This document shows, piece by piece, positions 1 to 11,307 of a stretch of 64,000 nucleotides of DNA. Positions within the stretch are counted from its first letter, which is position 1. The number at the start of each line of letters is the position of its first letter. Where the stretch lies: assembly GCA_012184525.1 (NCBI GenBank), contig WOFQ01000029.1, positions 310,001-374,000 on the forward strand, given 5' to 3'. The DNA is from Xenoacremonium recifei (taxonomy: Eukaryota > Ascomycota > Sordariomycetes > Hypocreales > Nectriaceae). The notes under the pieces are model-generated. The model was not told where the DNA came from. It did no database searches and worked only from the letters and a program-made list of their open reading frames with translations. The translations under genes were made by a program, and so were the position numbers.

Positions 1-321
1 GTCTCGCAGCGCAGCAAGTCCACGCCCGCGGCCGCCAGTGTCGTGTCGAGGTCGGCGAAGGTCTCGCGGAAGAGCTGTGGAAGCAGGAAGAGCGACGGGC
101 CTTGGTCGAAGCGGTGGCCTTGGTGGTGGAGGAGCGAGCAGCGGCCGCCGGTGAAGCCGTTCTTCTCGAGGACGGTGACGCGCAGGCCGGCTTTGGCGAG
201 GCGCGCGGCGAGGGCGCAGCCGCCTGCTCCAGAGCCTGGGAGTGTTAGCAGAGCAGTACTGTTGTTGTGGTTGAGTGTTTAACTTACCGACGATGATGGC
301 GGATTTGGGCTTCTCACTCAT
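1..321 (-). CDS. Phytoene desaturase-like FAD oxidoreductase (N-terminal part, cut by window edge)
   Basis: This is the N-terminal part of a carotenoid-type FAD amine-oxidoreductase-fold enzyme; the rest lies left of the window. Exon 1 (288..321) encodes MSEKPKSAIIVG, a 52-base intron follows (236..287, GTAAGT to CAG), and exon 2 (1..235) carries on. The joined frame has an ADP-binding GSGAGG motif, then LEKNGFTGGRCSL and a stretch containing FDQGPSLFLLPQLF, which is the signature of fungal phytoene desaturases (CarB/AL-1 family, membrane-associated, converting phytoene to lycopene or further). The dinucleotide motif is GSGAGG where family members often have GAGxGG, so this may be a paralogue rather than the main carotenoid gene. 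No other carotenoid gene is visible in the window. Confidence 0.85.
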   Translation of the reverse strand, partial: MSEKPKSAIIVGKLNTQPQQQYCSANTPRLWSRRLRPRRAPRQSRPARHRPREERLHRRPLLAPPPPRPPLRPRPVALPASTALPRDLRRPRHDTGGRGRGLAALRD

Positions 322-1388
322 GCTGGCGACGGCGATATCATGAGACGCAGAAGGGGAGCGAACAGGAGGACCAGGACTCTAATAATACTGTTGATAGAGG
401 CATCTTGCAGCGAGTCTACTCATCAACGACTCGCTCTCCTTTTGTCCCCCTGCTCCACAGCCACAGCATCCGGGCGCCTTGACTGTGTCTCGCTTTCCAT
501 AGCGCGCGCGCGTTGTGTTGTGTAAGTCAAGACATTCGAGCCTTCCATGGCGATATGGAAGTGTATGACACCACGACTTGAACGGGCGCTAAATGTCGCT
601 GTTTTAGGCGCTTTGTTAGGCGAGATCGGACCCGATGATAGCGGGTTTAGTGAGGGGTCTGAGATCGGGGAATTTGAAGCTTGGCTGGCAACTTGAGGCT
701 GGTGCCAAGAGTTCTTCAGCCAGTTGCATCTGGGAACAAATAGTGGACTTATCCATCTTGGATTATAGACGAACATCATTCCTACAACGGAAGCAATGAA
801 GAGTTGTGGCATTGTGTAGTCTCCCATAGTAGGTACAGCCATTAGTGACCTGACACCGAGGAACTCGCTTAGGCCATTCGATTTAGCAGGGTCAAATACC
901 CTTGACCTTGGCCACTCTCTTTTAATTGACTTCTTCCTCCCCGGCAAGCGATATAGTGGTGTCTGCAAGTTCTTTTTTAGGGTCGACCATTCCCTGCTAT
1001 CTGGTTACAACGTAAGAATTTCTGCCTATTAGAAGCAGAGGGCATTTGCTTGACTCGATCAGTATGAGTCCCTGGCTAATACGGGTTCGTGCTAGAAGGT
1101 AGACCGTAGACCCCTACCCGAAGCCATCGGCAGCCCTAACCAGCATCCGGACTTTGGGTACGGAGTACGCCGTAAGCTGTATCTGGTAGTACTGACCATA
1201 ATTCTTATCACCCGAGCCCTCAATTGAGGAGCAACATCGTAAACAGGCGGTCTGGTCCTTTCTGGAATTGCCGCTACTTGAAGCAGGGTCTTATCTAACA
1301 TGCGTACAACGGATGAACCTGGGGCAATCAAGCGAGTTCTTGTTCGTCAAATTTTTATTTCATACTAATATTGTATGCTAGCGATACC
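322..1388. other. Intergenic region
   Basis: About 1.1 kb between two minus-strand genes. It must hold the promoter of the phytoene-desaturase-like gene and the 3' end of the CipC-like gene. Short open frames on both strands show no recognisable family. Nothing else is seen. Confidence 0.5.
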
Positions 1389-1823
1389 CTAGTAGTCGCC
1401 CGAGTCGGCCAACGCCTGCTCGGCTTGCTGTCGGGCATGGTATTTGGCCCTCTCCGTGTCTACATAGTCCAGACCCTTTGTCTCAACCATGCGATCAATA
1501 AATGCTCCGGACGCCGCGGCGAGAATTTCCTTGGCCTTGGCATGAGAATCAGGTTGGCCTAGATCGTTTGTAAGCGCAGGCCCGAGAGGGGTATTTTTTA
1601 GAGAGCGTACCGTTCTTAGCGCAGTGGTTCTCGTAGGCCTTCATAGCTTCGTAAGCGGCACCAGCGCCGAGAAGTTCATGGGATAGCTCTGCCTTGTGGG
1701 GGGCATTTTGAACTTGTTCGTAAGCGTTAGCTTGATCGGAGTCGTCTGGACCAGGTGTTAGCAGTCTGAACGTGGAGTCGGGTATCTGGGTTGGAGCGTA
1801 TAAGTACCAGAGAACCAGCCCAT
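1389..1823 (-). CDS. CipC-like small protein (DUF3759 family)
   Basis: Three exons (1808..1823, 1611..1745, 1389..1558) join to a 106-residue protein. It starts MGWFS, reads DDSDQANAYEQVQNAPHKAE and ends with Ala/Glu/Lys-rich helices containing a GAFIDRMVETKGLDYVD stretch. This matches the CipC / DUF3759 family, first known as an Aspergillus protein induced by concanamycin and often abundant in hyphae or under stress. The biochemical role is unknown and the protein is probably soluble and helical. The start was chosen because a five-codon first exon, split by a 62-base intron with CTAAC branch and CAG acceptor, restores the conserved MGWF-x-DDSDQA start of the family. Length is normal. There is no functional link to its neighbours. 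Confidence 0.88.
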
Positions 1824-2987
1824 GGTGTCGAGTGTGTAAAGTTAATTTATATGTAGCAATTGGATCAAGTTGAATAGTTTGAAGTCGAAAAGCACAGCTC
1901 GGAGACGATGCGAGGGACGGTATATATACTTGGGCAAGCTCGGGGCTCACTCTAGTCCAAAGCTCTAGAGCACAATGACGTGGCACTTGATTCAGCTCAG
2001 CTTCAGCGGCTGGTCCGAAACTGGTGATCTTGTTCATGCTGGAGGTCTGACCCTGTCGGGAACCTTAGAGTGCATATGATAGTGCGCTTTTGCTGCTCGC
2101 CGATTCGCCAAGAGCCCACCCTATACCCCTCACGCAGTATGATCATCGATCTCGCCAGCTAATCAGCGTCTGGATCAATGTTGCCGTCCCTTGAAAAGAT
2201 GCCGATTTAAGCGATCCATGCCTCAATGCCTTGGATTCTATCGGCGGTCAGCAGGGAAAAGCACGTCAAAACCAGTTATGGGCCTAAGATTCAGGCGGCG
2301 TGGTGAAGCTTGACCCCTCACTGGATGACCCCTGCTCAATGGGTGCTGGTCCCTGATTATGACGAGAATACGGAGAGGAGAGTCAAGATAGGTTTGCAAT
2401 TGGGCCAATTGAATGGCGAGCCATTGATGAGCTATAGGAGCTTGGCTCCCTTTTATAAGCCTTGAATTTGACTTATTCATGTGAAAGCGCAGAAGGAAGC
2501 CAGTGAAGTTCGACGACGGCGCCCTTGCAGAACCATGGTGGCGGAGGCCGCTTACTTGCGCATGAAAGACCTTAATGGACGTGATAATGATGAGCTATTG
2601 GGTTTCATGTCGCCAGGGACAAAGGCCGAGCCCTGATCTACGTTGAAGAATGACGTAGCTCAACCTCACTCAGGATAGAAACCTGAACGGTCGACTCGGT
2701 TCGGGTGTCATGGTCAGGGTAGCTTCTCTTTCGCATTGTTGCTAAGAATGGATCAAGGATATCCCGAGCGGAAGCCGTCAAGAAAGTCGACAGACGAAAG
2801 TCAATTACCTAAAAATAACTACTTTAAAGCACTCGCTAAGTGGTATCTCAGCAACCCAATGCCTCTCTCTTAGAGGGAAAACAATCGCAGCATCAACCAT
2901 TCCCATTACGCTCAAATCCCATGTTGACGATATCTGCTTAGCTGAACGATATGAACTCGGCCCACAAAATTCCAGTACACCTTGCCT
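1824..2987. other. Intergenic region
   Basis: About 1.2 kb upstream of the CipC-like gene and downstream of the minus-strand membrane-protein gene. No supported gene or repeat is seen. Confidence 0.5.
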
Positions 2988-4063
2988 TTATCCCTGAAGC
3001 TCACTCGGCGGCACCCGAGGGCTTGTCCCTTCCGGCAACTCCGCGGGATGCACGAACTGTCCTGGCAACTCCGTCTTGGGTTCATTTGTGACCGGAGCAG
3101 CAGCCGGCGGCGCGCCCCTCCGCCTTCGCAGGAAGAAGAACGCCGCAACTCCTATCAAGATGAGGGCACCGAGGGAAACACCGACGCCGATACCTGCTTT
3201 AGCTCCGGTCGATAGTCCCGAGCTGGGCGTGCCGGTGGTTGTAGGCTTCGCGGTCTCGGAGGCGATCGAGGCAGTTGACGCAGAGGCTGGAACATCGCTG
3301 GCCTGGTGGACAAGCTGGAACAAAGGTGCCTGTATACGAAAGGTGCTGATCGTAACAACACCGGAGACGTATGACGTGAATAGCTCCGTCTCCGTGCTTA
3401 TCGGATTAGTCGCAAATTCATCCACCTTCGTGACCTTTTCCGTAATCACTTCGCTCGAGACAATGTCGCTCTGGGTGGTGGGCACCTCGAGGTAGCTAAA
3501 GCCATTGCTATTCCCATTGGAGCATGAGACAACTGCGACAGAGCCGGTCTTGGCGAGGCTGTAACAGGTCTGGGCACCGTCCTCTCCGTCGCGGCCGCAG
3601 TAGAATCCTCTATTAAGACGTATGTATTAGAACCTGCATTCGCGAACACCATGCTCTGTCTCCTGGTTCATAGATAAGAGGGGACTCACGTTGGACAACA
3701 TCCTACAGCCGTCTCGCTCTGTTCAATATCGAACTGGAAGGAAAAACCGTTGCCGACCACGCTACCCGTAGAACTGCAAGCCGCCGTGTATCCTGCAGGA
3801 CATACGACACCCGGCGAGTAGAAGCCCCAGCCGTTAAGCGCATAGCCGGTGGTGATGTCAAAGTTGGTGGTGTCTCTGGACGGCCAACAGTCCGGATTAT
3901 CCTGCACTCCCTGGAGGTTATTCGGATTCGTGCTGCAGCTCTGGGCCTGCCAGCCAGAGTCGCAGTCCGAACATCCCCGGACAACGACGGTGCAGCTGTT
4001 GGGATACGTGAAGGTGGTAGTGAGGGGACCGAGATTCGAGCGCGTGGCTGTGGACGACGACAT
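2988..4063 (-). CDS. Cysteine-rich ectodomain, single-pass membrane protein
   Basis: Two exons (3690..4063 and 2988..3609, 80-base intron with GTGAGT donor and TAG acceptor) give 331 residues. The N-terminal 160 or so residues are rich in Cys (a GCSDCDSGW stretch, CCPTGFYCGRDG across the splice, then CYS) and would be extracellular. A Ser/Thr-rich stalk follows, then a GxGVGVSLGALILIGVAAFFF transmembrane helix with a RRRRG stop-transfer, and a roughly 50-residue Pro-rich cytosolic tail. This layout is common among fungal surface or wall-sensing proteins of unknown function. No obvious cleavable signal peptide precedes the Cys domain, so an upstream exon is possible, although GCCGCCATG is a good start context. 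No enzymatic motif is seen. Confidence 0.8.
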
Positions 4064-4893
4064 GGCGGCAACCCCTCGAGCGAGGACGACGATGAAAGAG
4101 TCAAGTCAAGTCAAGTCAAAGGCAGACTGCGAGGAGAACAGCCAGTTCTCGAGGAGGAGCAGGCAGTCCAGCCGTGTTGGACGAGAATCCTCCAGGAGTT
4201 TGGTTCCACTTAGCTGAAAACCAGCACACCAGGGACCCCTGCAGGGCGGTGCTGGTAGAAGCCTCATTGGCCTGGTTACGACTGTTACCGCGCAATCTGG
4301 GGGCCAAGGCGGAACGAATGCCATAATGAGCTGCGAGGCCGAGCAGCCGAGCAGGGCTGAGGTTGGTCTTGAGGAGGATGGGACGAGGTTGTGGATCTCC
4401 GGGATTTACAAGGGATTTACAAGTTCGAGATCTCTGGGGGATTAAGTTTTAAACTTTGTGGGAGGATTTCAGCCTTAAGGACGCCAACCCCCGTGATGCT
4501 GGTGTCAAGGGTTGTGAAAGAAGGCCGTCCTTGTGCACGATAAGCGAGCACTGTCAGCACGATTCCTTGCATCGTACTACCTGCTTCGAGGAACAAGATT
4601 CGATGTTCGGGAATGCCAAGCTCGAGAAAGATGCGTGTAAGTCAAGAGAATGGGGCAGGCATTTGAGATATGGGTCAGACCGGAAGTCCCTTGAATTAAA
4701 GAATGAGACATCTAACCTCAAGAAGTCACATCAATTAAATGGCTATGGAACTGCTAACTTCTGTCCCTTCAACCAAGAACCATGGCTTCGTCACCACATT
4801 CGTTTACAACGACATTACAGTCATTTAATTCATTAAGCGGCCCCTCGGCGAGATCATTGCTCGTAAACTGGGGTGTATCTAGGGGATGTTTTT
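4064..4893. other. Intergenic region
   Basis: About 0.8 kb holding the 5' side of the Cys-rich membrane protein gene and the 3' side of the methyltransferase gene. Apart from a short AGTCA pentamer run it shows nothing recognisable. Confidence 0.5.
4099..4119. repeat. Pentanucleotide microsatellite (AGTCA)4
   Basis: Four direct copies of AGTCA lie about 40 bases upstream of the start codon of the Cys-rich membrane protein gene, in its probable 5' UTR. Confidence 0.8.
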
Positions 4894-6166
4894 TCAAGAC
4901 TCGTTCAAAACCGCACTCGAGGTCTCTTCAGCGCGGGGTTTCCGTCCAACGGCAAATGCCCTGCTGCAGCGTCAGCTTGCATTACAAAAACGTCCAGTCT
5001 CACTCACGCATAGGTATAAATGTGTAGGTTCTCGTTCTTCAGCTCCTCTCTGACAAGCGCAAGCAGCACTTGCACCTCCTCGATCTTCCATCCGCCATTG
5101 CGCGTGAAGAGCGCGAGAGTGTACGCTTCAAGAGCGCCCTCCAGGAACTGCACCCGAAACCACCGTCCTACAGCCTTCAGCTCCTCGTCGTCAGGCCACG
5201 GGCCCATCGGAACCATTTTCTGCATGAGCGAGACGTTCTCGAATCCGGCTTCTCGGAGCAGCTCTGGGAGGTCGGGCGAGACGTCGAACCGGACGGGCTC
5301 GCTGAGGCGTCGAAACTCAGTCAACCAGCGGTGCGTTGATGAGCCCTCTTTTAAGCTGTCATCATCGCAGAAGAAATTTGCCCGTCCCTCAGAGATCTCA
5401 ATTTGGCCGCCAGGCTGGCTATGCAAGTAGCACTGCTGGAGAAACGCGGGCCAGTCGCGGATGGCCCCGGCCAGCATGCGCGCATGGATGAAATCAAATG
5501 ATTCGCGGGGGAATGTCCAGTCCTGCGTTGCATCATCGATCTCGAAACGCACATTCGGCGGCACCCTAATTTCAGTGAGCTTCCATGCCGACGGATTGTC
5601 AAAGAGAAGAGGTGGAGAGACCATGAGGGTTGGATGGGGCTTAGATCTATACCAATAATCTCAGCCTCCGGGTACAGGTCACCCATCTCCATAGCCTGTT
5701 TTCTGTGATCAGTCCTGCTGGTTTCACGGCAAGCTGTGAGACTCACCCAGATGCCAGTACCCGTTCCGACGTCCAGGATCGCCTGCGGCTTGTCGAGCTT
5801 CGTCACGCAAAGATCACCCCCCAAGCACAACAGGAAGATGTGGTGCGTCATGTCGAGGCGCTCTTGTTCGGGCTCGTCGTTGGGCAGCAGGTACAAGCCT
5901 GCATGATAGGCGTGGTATCGCCGGCCATTTTCGTACTTGTAGTCGAACATGGACGACGACCTGGTGGTTTCTGACGCTCCGGCCGAGGGAGCAGTCGCCG
6001 TCGTCGCAACAGTTGCAGCGGTCTCAGCACACGACGAGGAGCAGATCTGGAGCGGTTAGTGGGATTGTAATGCGATTAGTTAGTGACCGCGCTTGATTGA
6101 AGTTACCTCTGACGACTCCGCTGCGCTGTGGTGCTGTGATGCTGCGGCGGAAGGGTCTTGGCTCAT
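4894..6166 (-). CDS. LaeA-like SAM-dependent methyltransferase
   Basis: Five exons (6107..6166, 5747..6046, 5622..5695, 5008..5565, 4894..4963) join to 353 residues. The Ser/Ala/Thr-rich N-terminus is followed by YENGRRYHAYHAG, SAM motif I ILDVGTGTGIW, then a GIDLSPIQPSW / VPPNVRFEIDD junction, motif-II-like WTFP and an IHARMLAGAIRDW helix. This is the order seen in LaeA-like and other fungal class I (UbiE/TAM-type) methyltransferases. The substrate cannot be read; many paralogues act near secondary-metabolite genes, but no cluster is seen here. Intron 3 uses the weak donor GTCTCT, supported because it restores the conserved W-VPPNVRFE join. The last exon is inferred from a GTGAGT donor and a VGRKP-like end; without it the protein would stop at 5004. 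Confidence 0.87.
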
Positions 6167-7872
6167 ACTCTCGGCGGTGGACTTGGCCGGTCGAGCAGCA
6201 AATGAGGCCGTCAGCAGTAGTCTCACTGACAGGCCGGAATGTGTCTGTAGAGTCGCAACCTGCAGTTCTCGATACGCTGCTCTTCGTCCTCAACGTCCCC
6301 GAGGATCGACAAAGGAAAAGTAACAAGAACCGACTTCCTGGATCCCTGGGGTGGAGACACGAGCCGTGCCTCTGGGAAGAGAAGCACGCAGCTCCAGCTC
6401 CAGCTGACTTAGATCCCAGACCTTCGGGAAGCAAACGGAGAACTCAGCAGTCAGACGAGGGGGAATGGGGCGAGCCCAGCCAGTTGTGTCAGCGCATCCC
6501 TTCCGGCTGTCCCACCCGCCCGCAGGAAGGGCGAATCCCTGCGCGGCGAAGTTTCGTTGGATGAGGAACGAGCTTTGAGAGTTGAGGGTCAGCGCGCGCG
6601 TGGCAGTAGAGTTGAGCCGAAAGTCGGTGACATGGCGGCGGCGGGGGAACAGCCAGGGCCATTGGGGGACCGACCATTGGGGAACGCGGGATGACTCTGT
6701 CGTTGGTTGTCCGTTGAGTTGTGGCTTGAGGAGTTGCTTTCGGCATCTCCGGCGCCAGGCGCGGAACAACGATTTTGAGAGAGAGGCAAGTCTTTTGTAA
6801 TTACAACTACGTTCGACATGGCACTTTGCGTGAGGGGTCAGCTTGACGTCAGTGTGCTGTGAGTTTCCGCTGCGAGTTGCTGTTGGTTGAGCCTGGAGGC
6901 GGCTGTCAAAGCCATATCTCGATAATTAAATCACGGAAAGTTCCGTCTTATGCTAGAGTGAAGTTTATTGCGGAATCAGTAAGCCCGCGGTTTACGAGAG
7001 GAATTATTTTGGGAGCAGGGTGTTTTGAGGTGTGGGCTTTGTGGCCTGTTTCCCTCGGTTAATGTGCAATGCTGACACAACTCCAATTGAGGCGGCTGCG
7101 AGCAAGGGTGCTCGGAATGTAACATCATGTGGGACATCGATAGAATTAATCAAAGAGCCAGCCCAATAAAACGCTAAAATTATTTACAAGAAGCTGTTAT
7201 CGAGATAGATATCATGAGTAGCGAACATTCGAATGAATTGAAAGATTGTTTTATTTGTACTTGGCATATTTTCCTAGCGATAGGCCTCGGGAGATGCAAG
7301 AGACGGAAATCTTGAAGAGAGCACCATATCTCGGTGATGAAAGGGCAATCCTCTCGACCTGAGAGTTAATGGTATTGTGAAAGAGTAGGATAGCTAGAGG
7401 AAGAGTGGCTCAAGTGCTTTTTGGAGAGAAGAAATGAAGTAGTAATTTCAGAGCAACCTATCCGCCATTGAGAATACTATATATGCCAGATCTCATCTCT
7501 ACCAAAGCAGAGAAGTCTCACGGGTCAAGGAGTGAAGTAACCAAATGACAACTTCAGTTCCAAGAGCCCTCTTTACTACCATTTATGAATGAAGTGGAGA
7601 TACCTGAATTTGCTACACAGTTGCCAAAGCCGTTGCGGCACTATTCTAGAGAGACCGTACCATATTCCAACATGGCTGACCATACATCCGAATTACCTGC
7701 CATACATAAAATCCCAAGGTTCGTGAACCATCATGCACCGTCTAATCCCCCTTGTCTAATAACCTCCCGTCTATTGTTCATCCCGAAAACCCATCTATCA
7801 TTCACTTCTTACCATTAAGTCATAAAACCCATATAACGCCGTTGTACACATCGACACATTTCAAAGCATTGG
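6167..7872. other. Intergenic region, partly AT-rich
   Basis: About 1.7 kb. The first 650 bases are GC-rich and probably promoter and 5' UTR of the methyltransferase; the rest is AT-richer and ends at the regulator gene. Overlapping open frames on both strands near 6.3-6.8 kb have no recognisable family and look like chance frames of GC-rich DNA. Confidence 0.5.
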
Positions 7873-10229
7873 TCAGTCCACAGACATCATATCTCGCTCT
7901 GCTTTAGCCTTTGCTATTGCGCAATTCCCGAGACGGATCAGCTCGGCCACAAAGTCATTTACTCTCTTGACATGGCCAATCTCATACGAGGTCAATCGAC
8001 GGATTGGCATGCATCTGATGAGTTGGGCTGCCGAACCAAGATGCTGTACGTCGAGTTCAGATTGCGGATCAAGTGGATTTATCAGGATATTGAAGAAGAG
8101 AGTCATAATAGCCACGGTTGGATAGAAGATGACGACCCTACATAGAGATGGTTAGCAATTGATATTGATATCCAATAAGGTCAACACGTCCGTATTGAAT
8201 AAGCTGTATGGCAATACGTACCAAAAAGCCTCTCCTGCGAGACCATTCACGGCAGCCTCGAGATAAAAGAGCGTGGACCGAGATGCCTCTAAAGACAAGG
8301 CCATGCTGGACTCCACAGCGCCGTTTTTCTCACGCAATTCAAAGTTCGTTAAGTCTGCACCAAAGTAACATTTCCCGCTCGCCCGGTGGATCGCGGCAGT
8401 TAGGTGATGATACTCGAGATGTAGGACGATGCGTTGCATGCTATGCGGTAACGTCATCTCCGGCATCAGCGGCGTATTCTTCGCAATAGACAGGGAAGGG
8501 CGGAAGTCCGGCGGAACCGATAACCGCCAATCCTCCAGTTCAGCATCTAACTCGCGGATGGAACGAAGAAGTTCTGCGTCAGACTTGCGTAGGGCCTGTG
8601 CTGAGTAGAGCAGACGACAAGCTTTGTCTTTCAGTACACTGAGGCGTATGTCTCCAGGGAGATAAGGGATGAGAGAGTCATCGGCGTACTCGGGCGAGTT
8701 CAAGCTTCCTATTGTCGGTGTTGAGAAGTGATTCTCCATGTAACCCTCTGGAAACGTGAGGTCGCAGTACTCATCCGACATGATAGGTGGCTGGCCAGTT
8801 CGTAGTGCGATGTCTTTGTCGAAGATGTAGCACATGAAGAATAGGATTCGGAGGTGCCGCGCTTCTCGTTCTCTGATGGTGAGTTCGGCGCCCCAGGGTT
8901 TGATGTCTCGGTTGACGTGCCCGCCAAGCGAGAACACAAGGCGGCACGACATGGCGTGCAAGGTCGCGCCCGATTGGAGACGTCCAGAGAAGGCTTGGTG
9001 CAGATGCTGCAGACGAAATGTTAGCGTCGACATGGACCGGACCGGCTTTGATGAACTTACGAGCATGAATACTGTTTGAAGGCTGGTGAGGCTGGATTCT
9101 TCCAAAATGTCCGTTAATAAGTAATGTGCTTGGATGGCACAGGTGTCGAAGTCAACTAGATCATGCGCCATGAGAGAATTTCTTTCGTCCTCAAAAAGAC
9201 ACATGATGGAGACGAAAGCCAGAACACTTCCAATGGCGCTGATCTGTTCTAGCGACGGCGTCCCGTCTAATGATTGATATGCGAGCTCGATGGTACCTTG
9301 GAACAAGACTTTGTCAACGAGGGGAAAGACCAATCTGAAGGAAGATTGAGTGAAGCGGAGCAGGGCATCCTCGACAACCTTTCTATCAGGAAGCTCTAAG
9401 AGGCCCCTCTCGGAGTTCTTGAACTGGGCGCCATAAATGGACAATGGCGCCGCACGAGCTTCAGGGACGAGGGCGTTGAGTCTTTCAGTGGCGCCGAACT
9501 CGCCCGTTCTCATTGCTACCAGCTTCTGTCCTTCCCTTGAGAAGAGAGGAATGCCGTTGTGGGAGTTGACGTGACCAAGATGGCATCCCGCGAAGTGGAG
9601 TTGGCCATAGGAGATGCTTGACGTGCTGACTGCGCTGGGAGATTTGGCGCTGGGGGACTGGACGCTCAGGCCCTGGAACTCGTAAGCATCGACGACGTCT
9701 CCTAGAGTAGTAGAAGAACGAGCCTTCGATGGTAGCGAGGTTGATGATCGTGGGGATGACTCGTCTGGAGTGAAGAGGCGGATATTCGGGCTGGGGTCAT
9801 TCTCGTTGAGCCTCTGAGCCAGAGCAAACTCGATCTTTTCGAGTCTCTCTGATAGGTCCTTCTCCGAGCCGGCTCTTGTCCTATCAAGAAACACACAGGT
9901 GTGAATAAAGGGCGATCAAGACCCACTGGACGTTGCAGCTCACTTTGGCTTGGTCTTTCGCCTGCCTCTTACACGGTTAAATGTGCAGTCCATGCCATGG
10001 TGGCTACACCAGTTACAGGGTGAGTCTGCACTAGTTGCATCGCATTGGATCTAAGAGACGAATAGCCTATGCATTAGCCGCAGCCTCGTCAAATAGGAGA
10101 AGCATGAGACTGTTGTGAACTTGAGACTAGGAGATGCGGGTGGCCAGGGGCTCTCGGGGCAAGGGTTCGTGCCGGGGTACGTACCTTTCTTTTGTGGCAC
10201 GCGTCACAGGCCTTCTTGGACGACATCAT
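7873..10229 (-). CDS. Zn2Cys6 transcription factor with fungal-specific TF domain
   Basis: Five exons (10185..10229, 9944..10050, 9061..9880, 8222..9006, 7873..8137) join to 673 residues. The zinc cluster is split by intron 1 and reads C8-x2-C11-x6-C18-x8-C27-x2-C30-x6-C37, followed by a basic RGRRKTKPK linker and a short coiled segment (SEKDLSERLEKIEF). A middle-homology region (Fungal_trans type) covers roughly residues 170-600 and includes the LHLEYHHLTAAIHR helix. It should be a nuclear DNA-binding regulator recognising CGG triplets. It is divergent from the PDR-type ABC transporter at 11804, and their shared 1.6 kb spacer contains three CCG-N9-CGG elements, so it is a natural candidate to control the transporter and itself; that is inference. 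Two ATGs in tandem begin the frame. Confidence 0.92.
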
Positions 10230-10542
10230 GCTGCGGGCCGTCTGGTGATAAAGCCTTGTCCTGCATGGGATGGAAATGGACCAAGAGTGGTGAAGCCCAG
10301 CAGACTTGGCACAGTGGTGGTGGCACGCCTCTGTGGTGAACGGTATCCTGATGTGAGACTTCAGCAGCCGCCCGAGCCACGCTGTATCACGGTCAGAAGG
10401 GATCCAGGGGACCAGCAACCCAGGATAGCAGCAGGATTTAGGCAGGGTATTAGGAAATGAGGGCCGGAAGATTTCGTGTAATTCTAAAGAGGCATGGAGT
10501 CTAGCGGGATGGGCGAGGATGATGGAGGTGGCAACCAAACTT

Positions 10543-10557
10543 CCGATGACTAAGCGG
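10543..10557 (+). promoter_or_regulatory. CCG-N9-CGG element, copy 1
   Basis: The sequence is CCG-ATGACTAAG-CGG. Flanks extend the symmetry (CTTCCG before, CGGAAG after). Its core TGACTAA resembles AP-1/Yap-type sites, and the outer CCG/CGG triplets are what Zn2Cys6 proteins bind. It lies 314 bases upstream of the regulator start. Confidence 0.6.
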
Positions 10558-10813
10558 AAGATGCAGCGTGGCTCTCGGTAAACTCCCCGCACGTGTCTTA
10601 TCTGGATCAGCGCTAAACGAGACGAGAGCGAACCCAGACCTTTAACCGGGACTCAGATTCGCATTCGCAACGCTGGTTTTAAAAGCCCGGCTGGGTCCGG
10701 AGGTCCGGAGAGATTGCTTACGGGCCGGTGTTAAAAATTGAAACGCGAGCCCCCGACCGCCGATGCCAGCGCCGAATTGCTCTCGGCCTGGAGATGTTGG
10801 TTGCTCCAAACCG

Positions 10814-10828
10814 CCGATGACTAAGCGG
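10814..10828 (+). promoter_or_regulatory. CCG-N9-CGG element, copy 2
   Basis: This is identical to copy 1 over all 15 bases (CCG-ATGACTAAG-CGG), here flanked by G and C so that GCCG mirrors CGGC. It has the same orientation as copies 1 and 3. Confidence 0.6.
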
Positions 10829-11292
10829 CACTTTACTTCTGCCTCCACTGTGAGGCTCCAGTTCTTCCTCCGGACAACTCGGTCACGAAAATACGGACGC
10901 GGCCCGGACTTTGACCAGAGACCGTCGGCGATTAACCTCAGGACGATTTCGAATTTTGCAGCGCGGTTGACATCATCGCTGGCCTGCGGCTCTTCCCCTG
11001 GTCTGCCCTACCTGCACGGCCGTACACCATCGCACGCCGCGGACCCCTGCCTGGCCTTGGCCGTGATCGAGCCGCAAGCCAACCATCCATCTCCCGGCTT
11101 GAGTCACGCAATGTCACCGATGCCGTGGCCTGGGCCGAGCGTTTCGTTTCTTTCTGTCAGTTCGCTTCGAGAAAGGCGTTGCTCGAGTCGTTTGCACGCG
11201 ACAGTCTCACGACTCCCGAGACGAGGCACGCGTTTCGTCCAGTCCATGTCTGGCTTCTCCCGAGACAACACCTCGCTCGTCTTATCATGAGC

Positions 11293-11307
11293 CCAATGAC
11301 TAAGCGG
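11293..11307 (+). promoter_or_regulatory. CCG-N9-CGG element, copy 3 (one mismatch)
   Basis: The sequence is CCA-ATGACTAAG-CGG: the spacer and right triplet are identical to copies 1 and 2, and the left triplet is CCA instead of CCG. It lies about 500 bases upstream of the ABC transporter start. Confidence 0.5.

Noticed and set aside
423..968. A 181-codon minus-strand frame near the left edge
   Set aside because: Composition is not protein-like, it shows no motif, and it crosses the probable promoter of the desaturase-like gene.
6290..6819. Several overlapping frames upstream of the LaeA-like gene
   Set aside because: All three minus frames and two plus frames are open here, a sign of base composition rather than coding.
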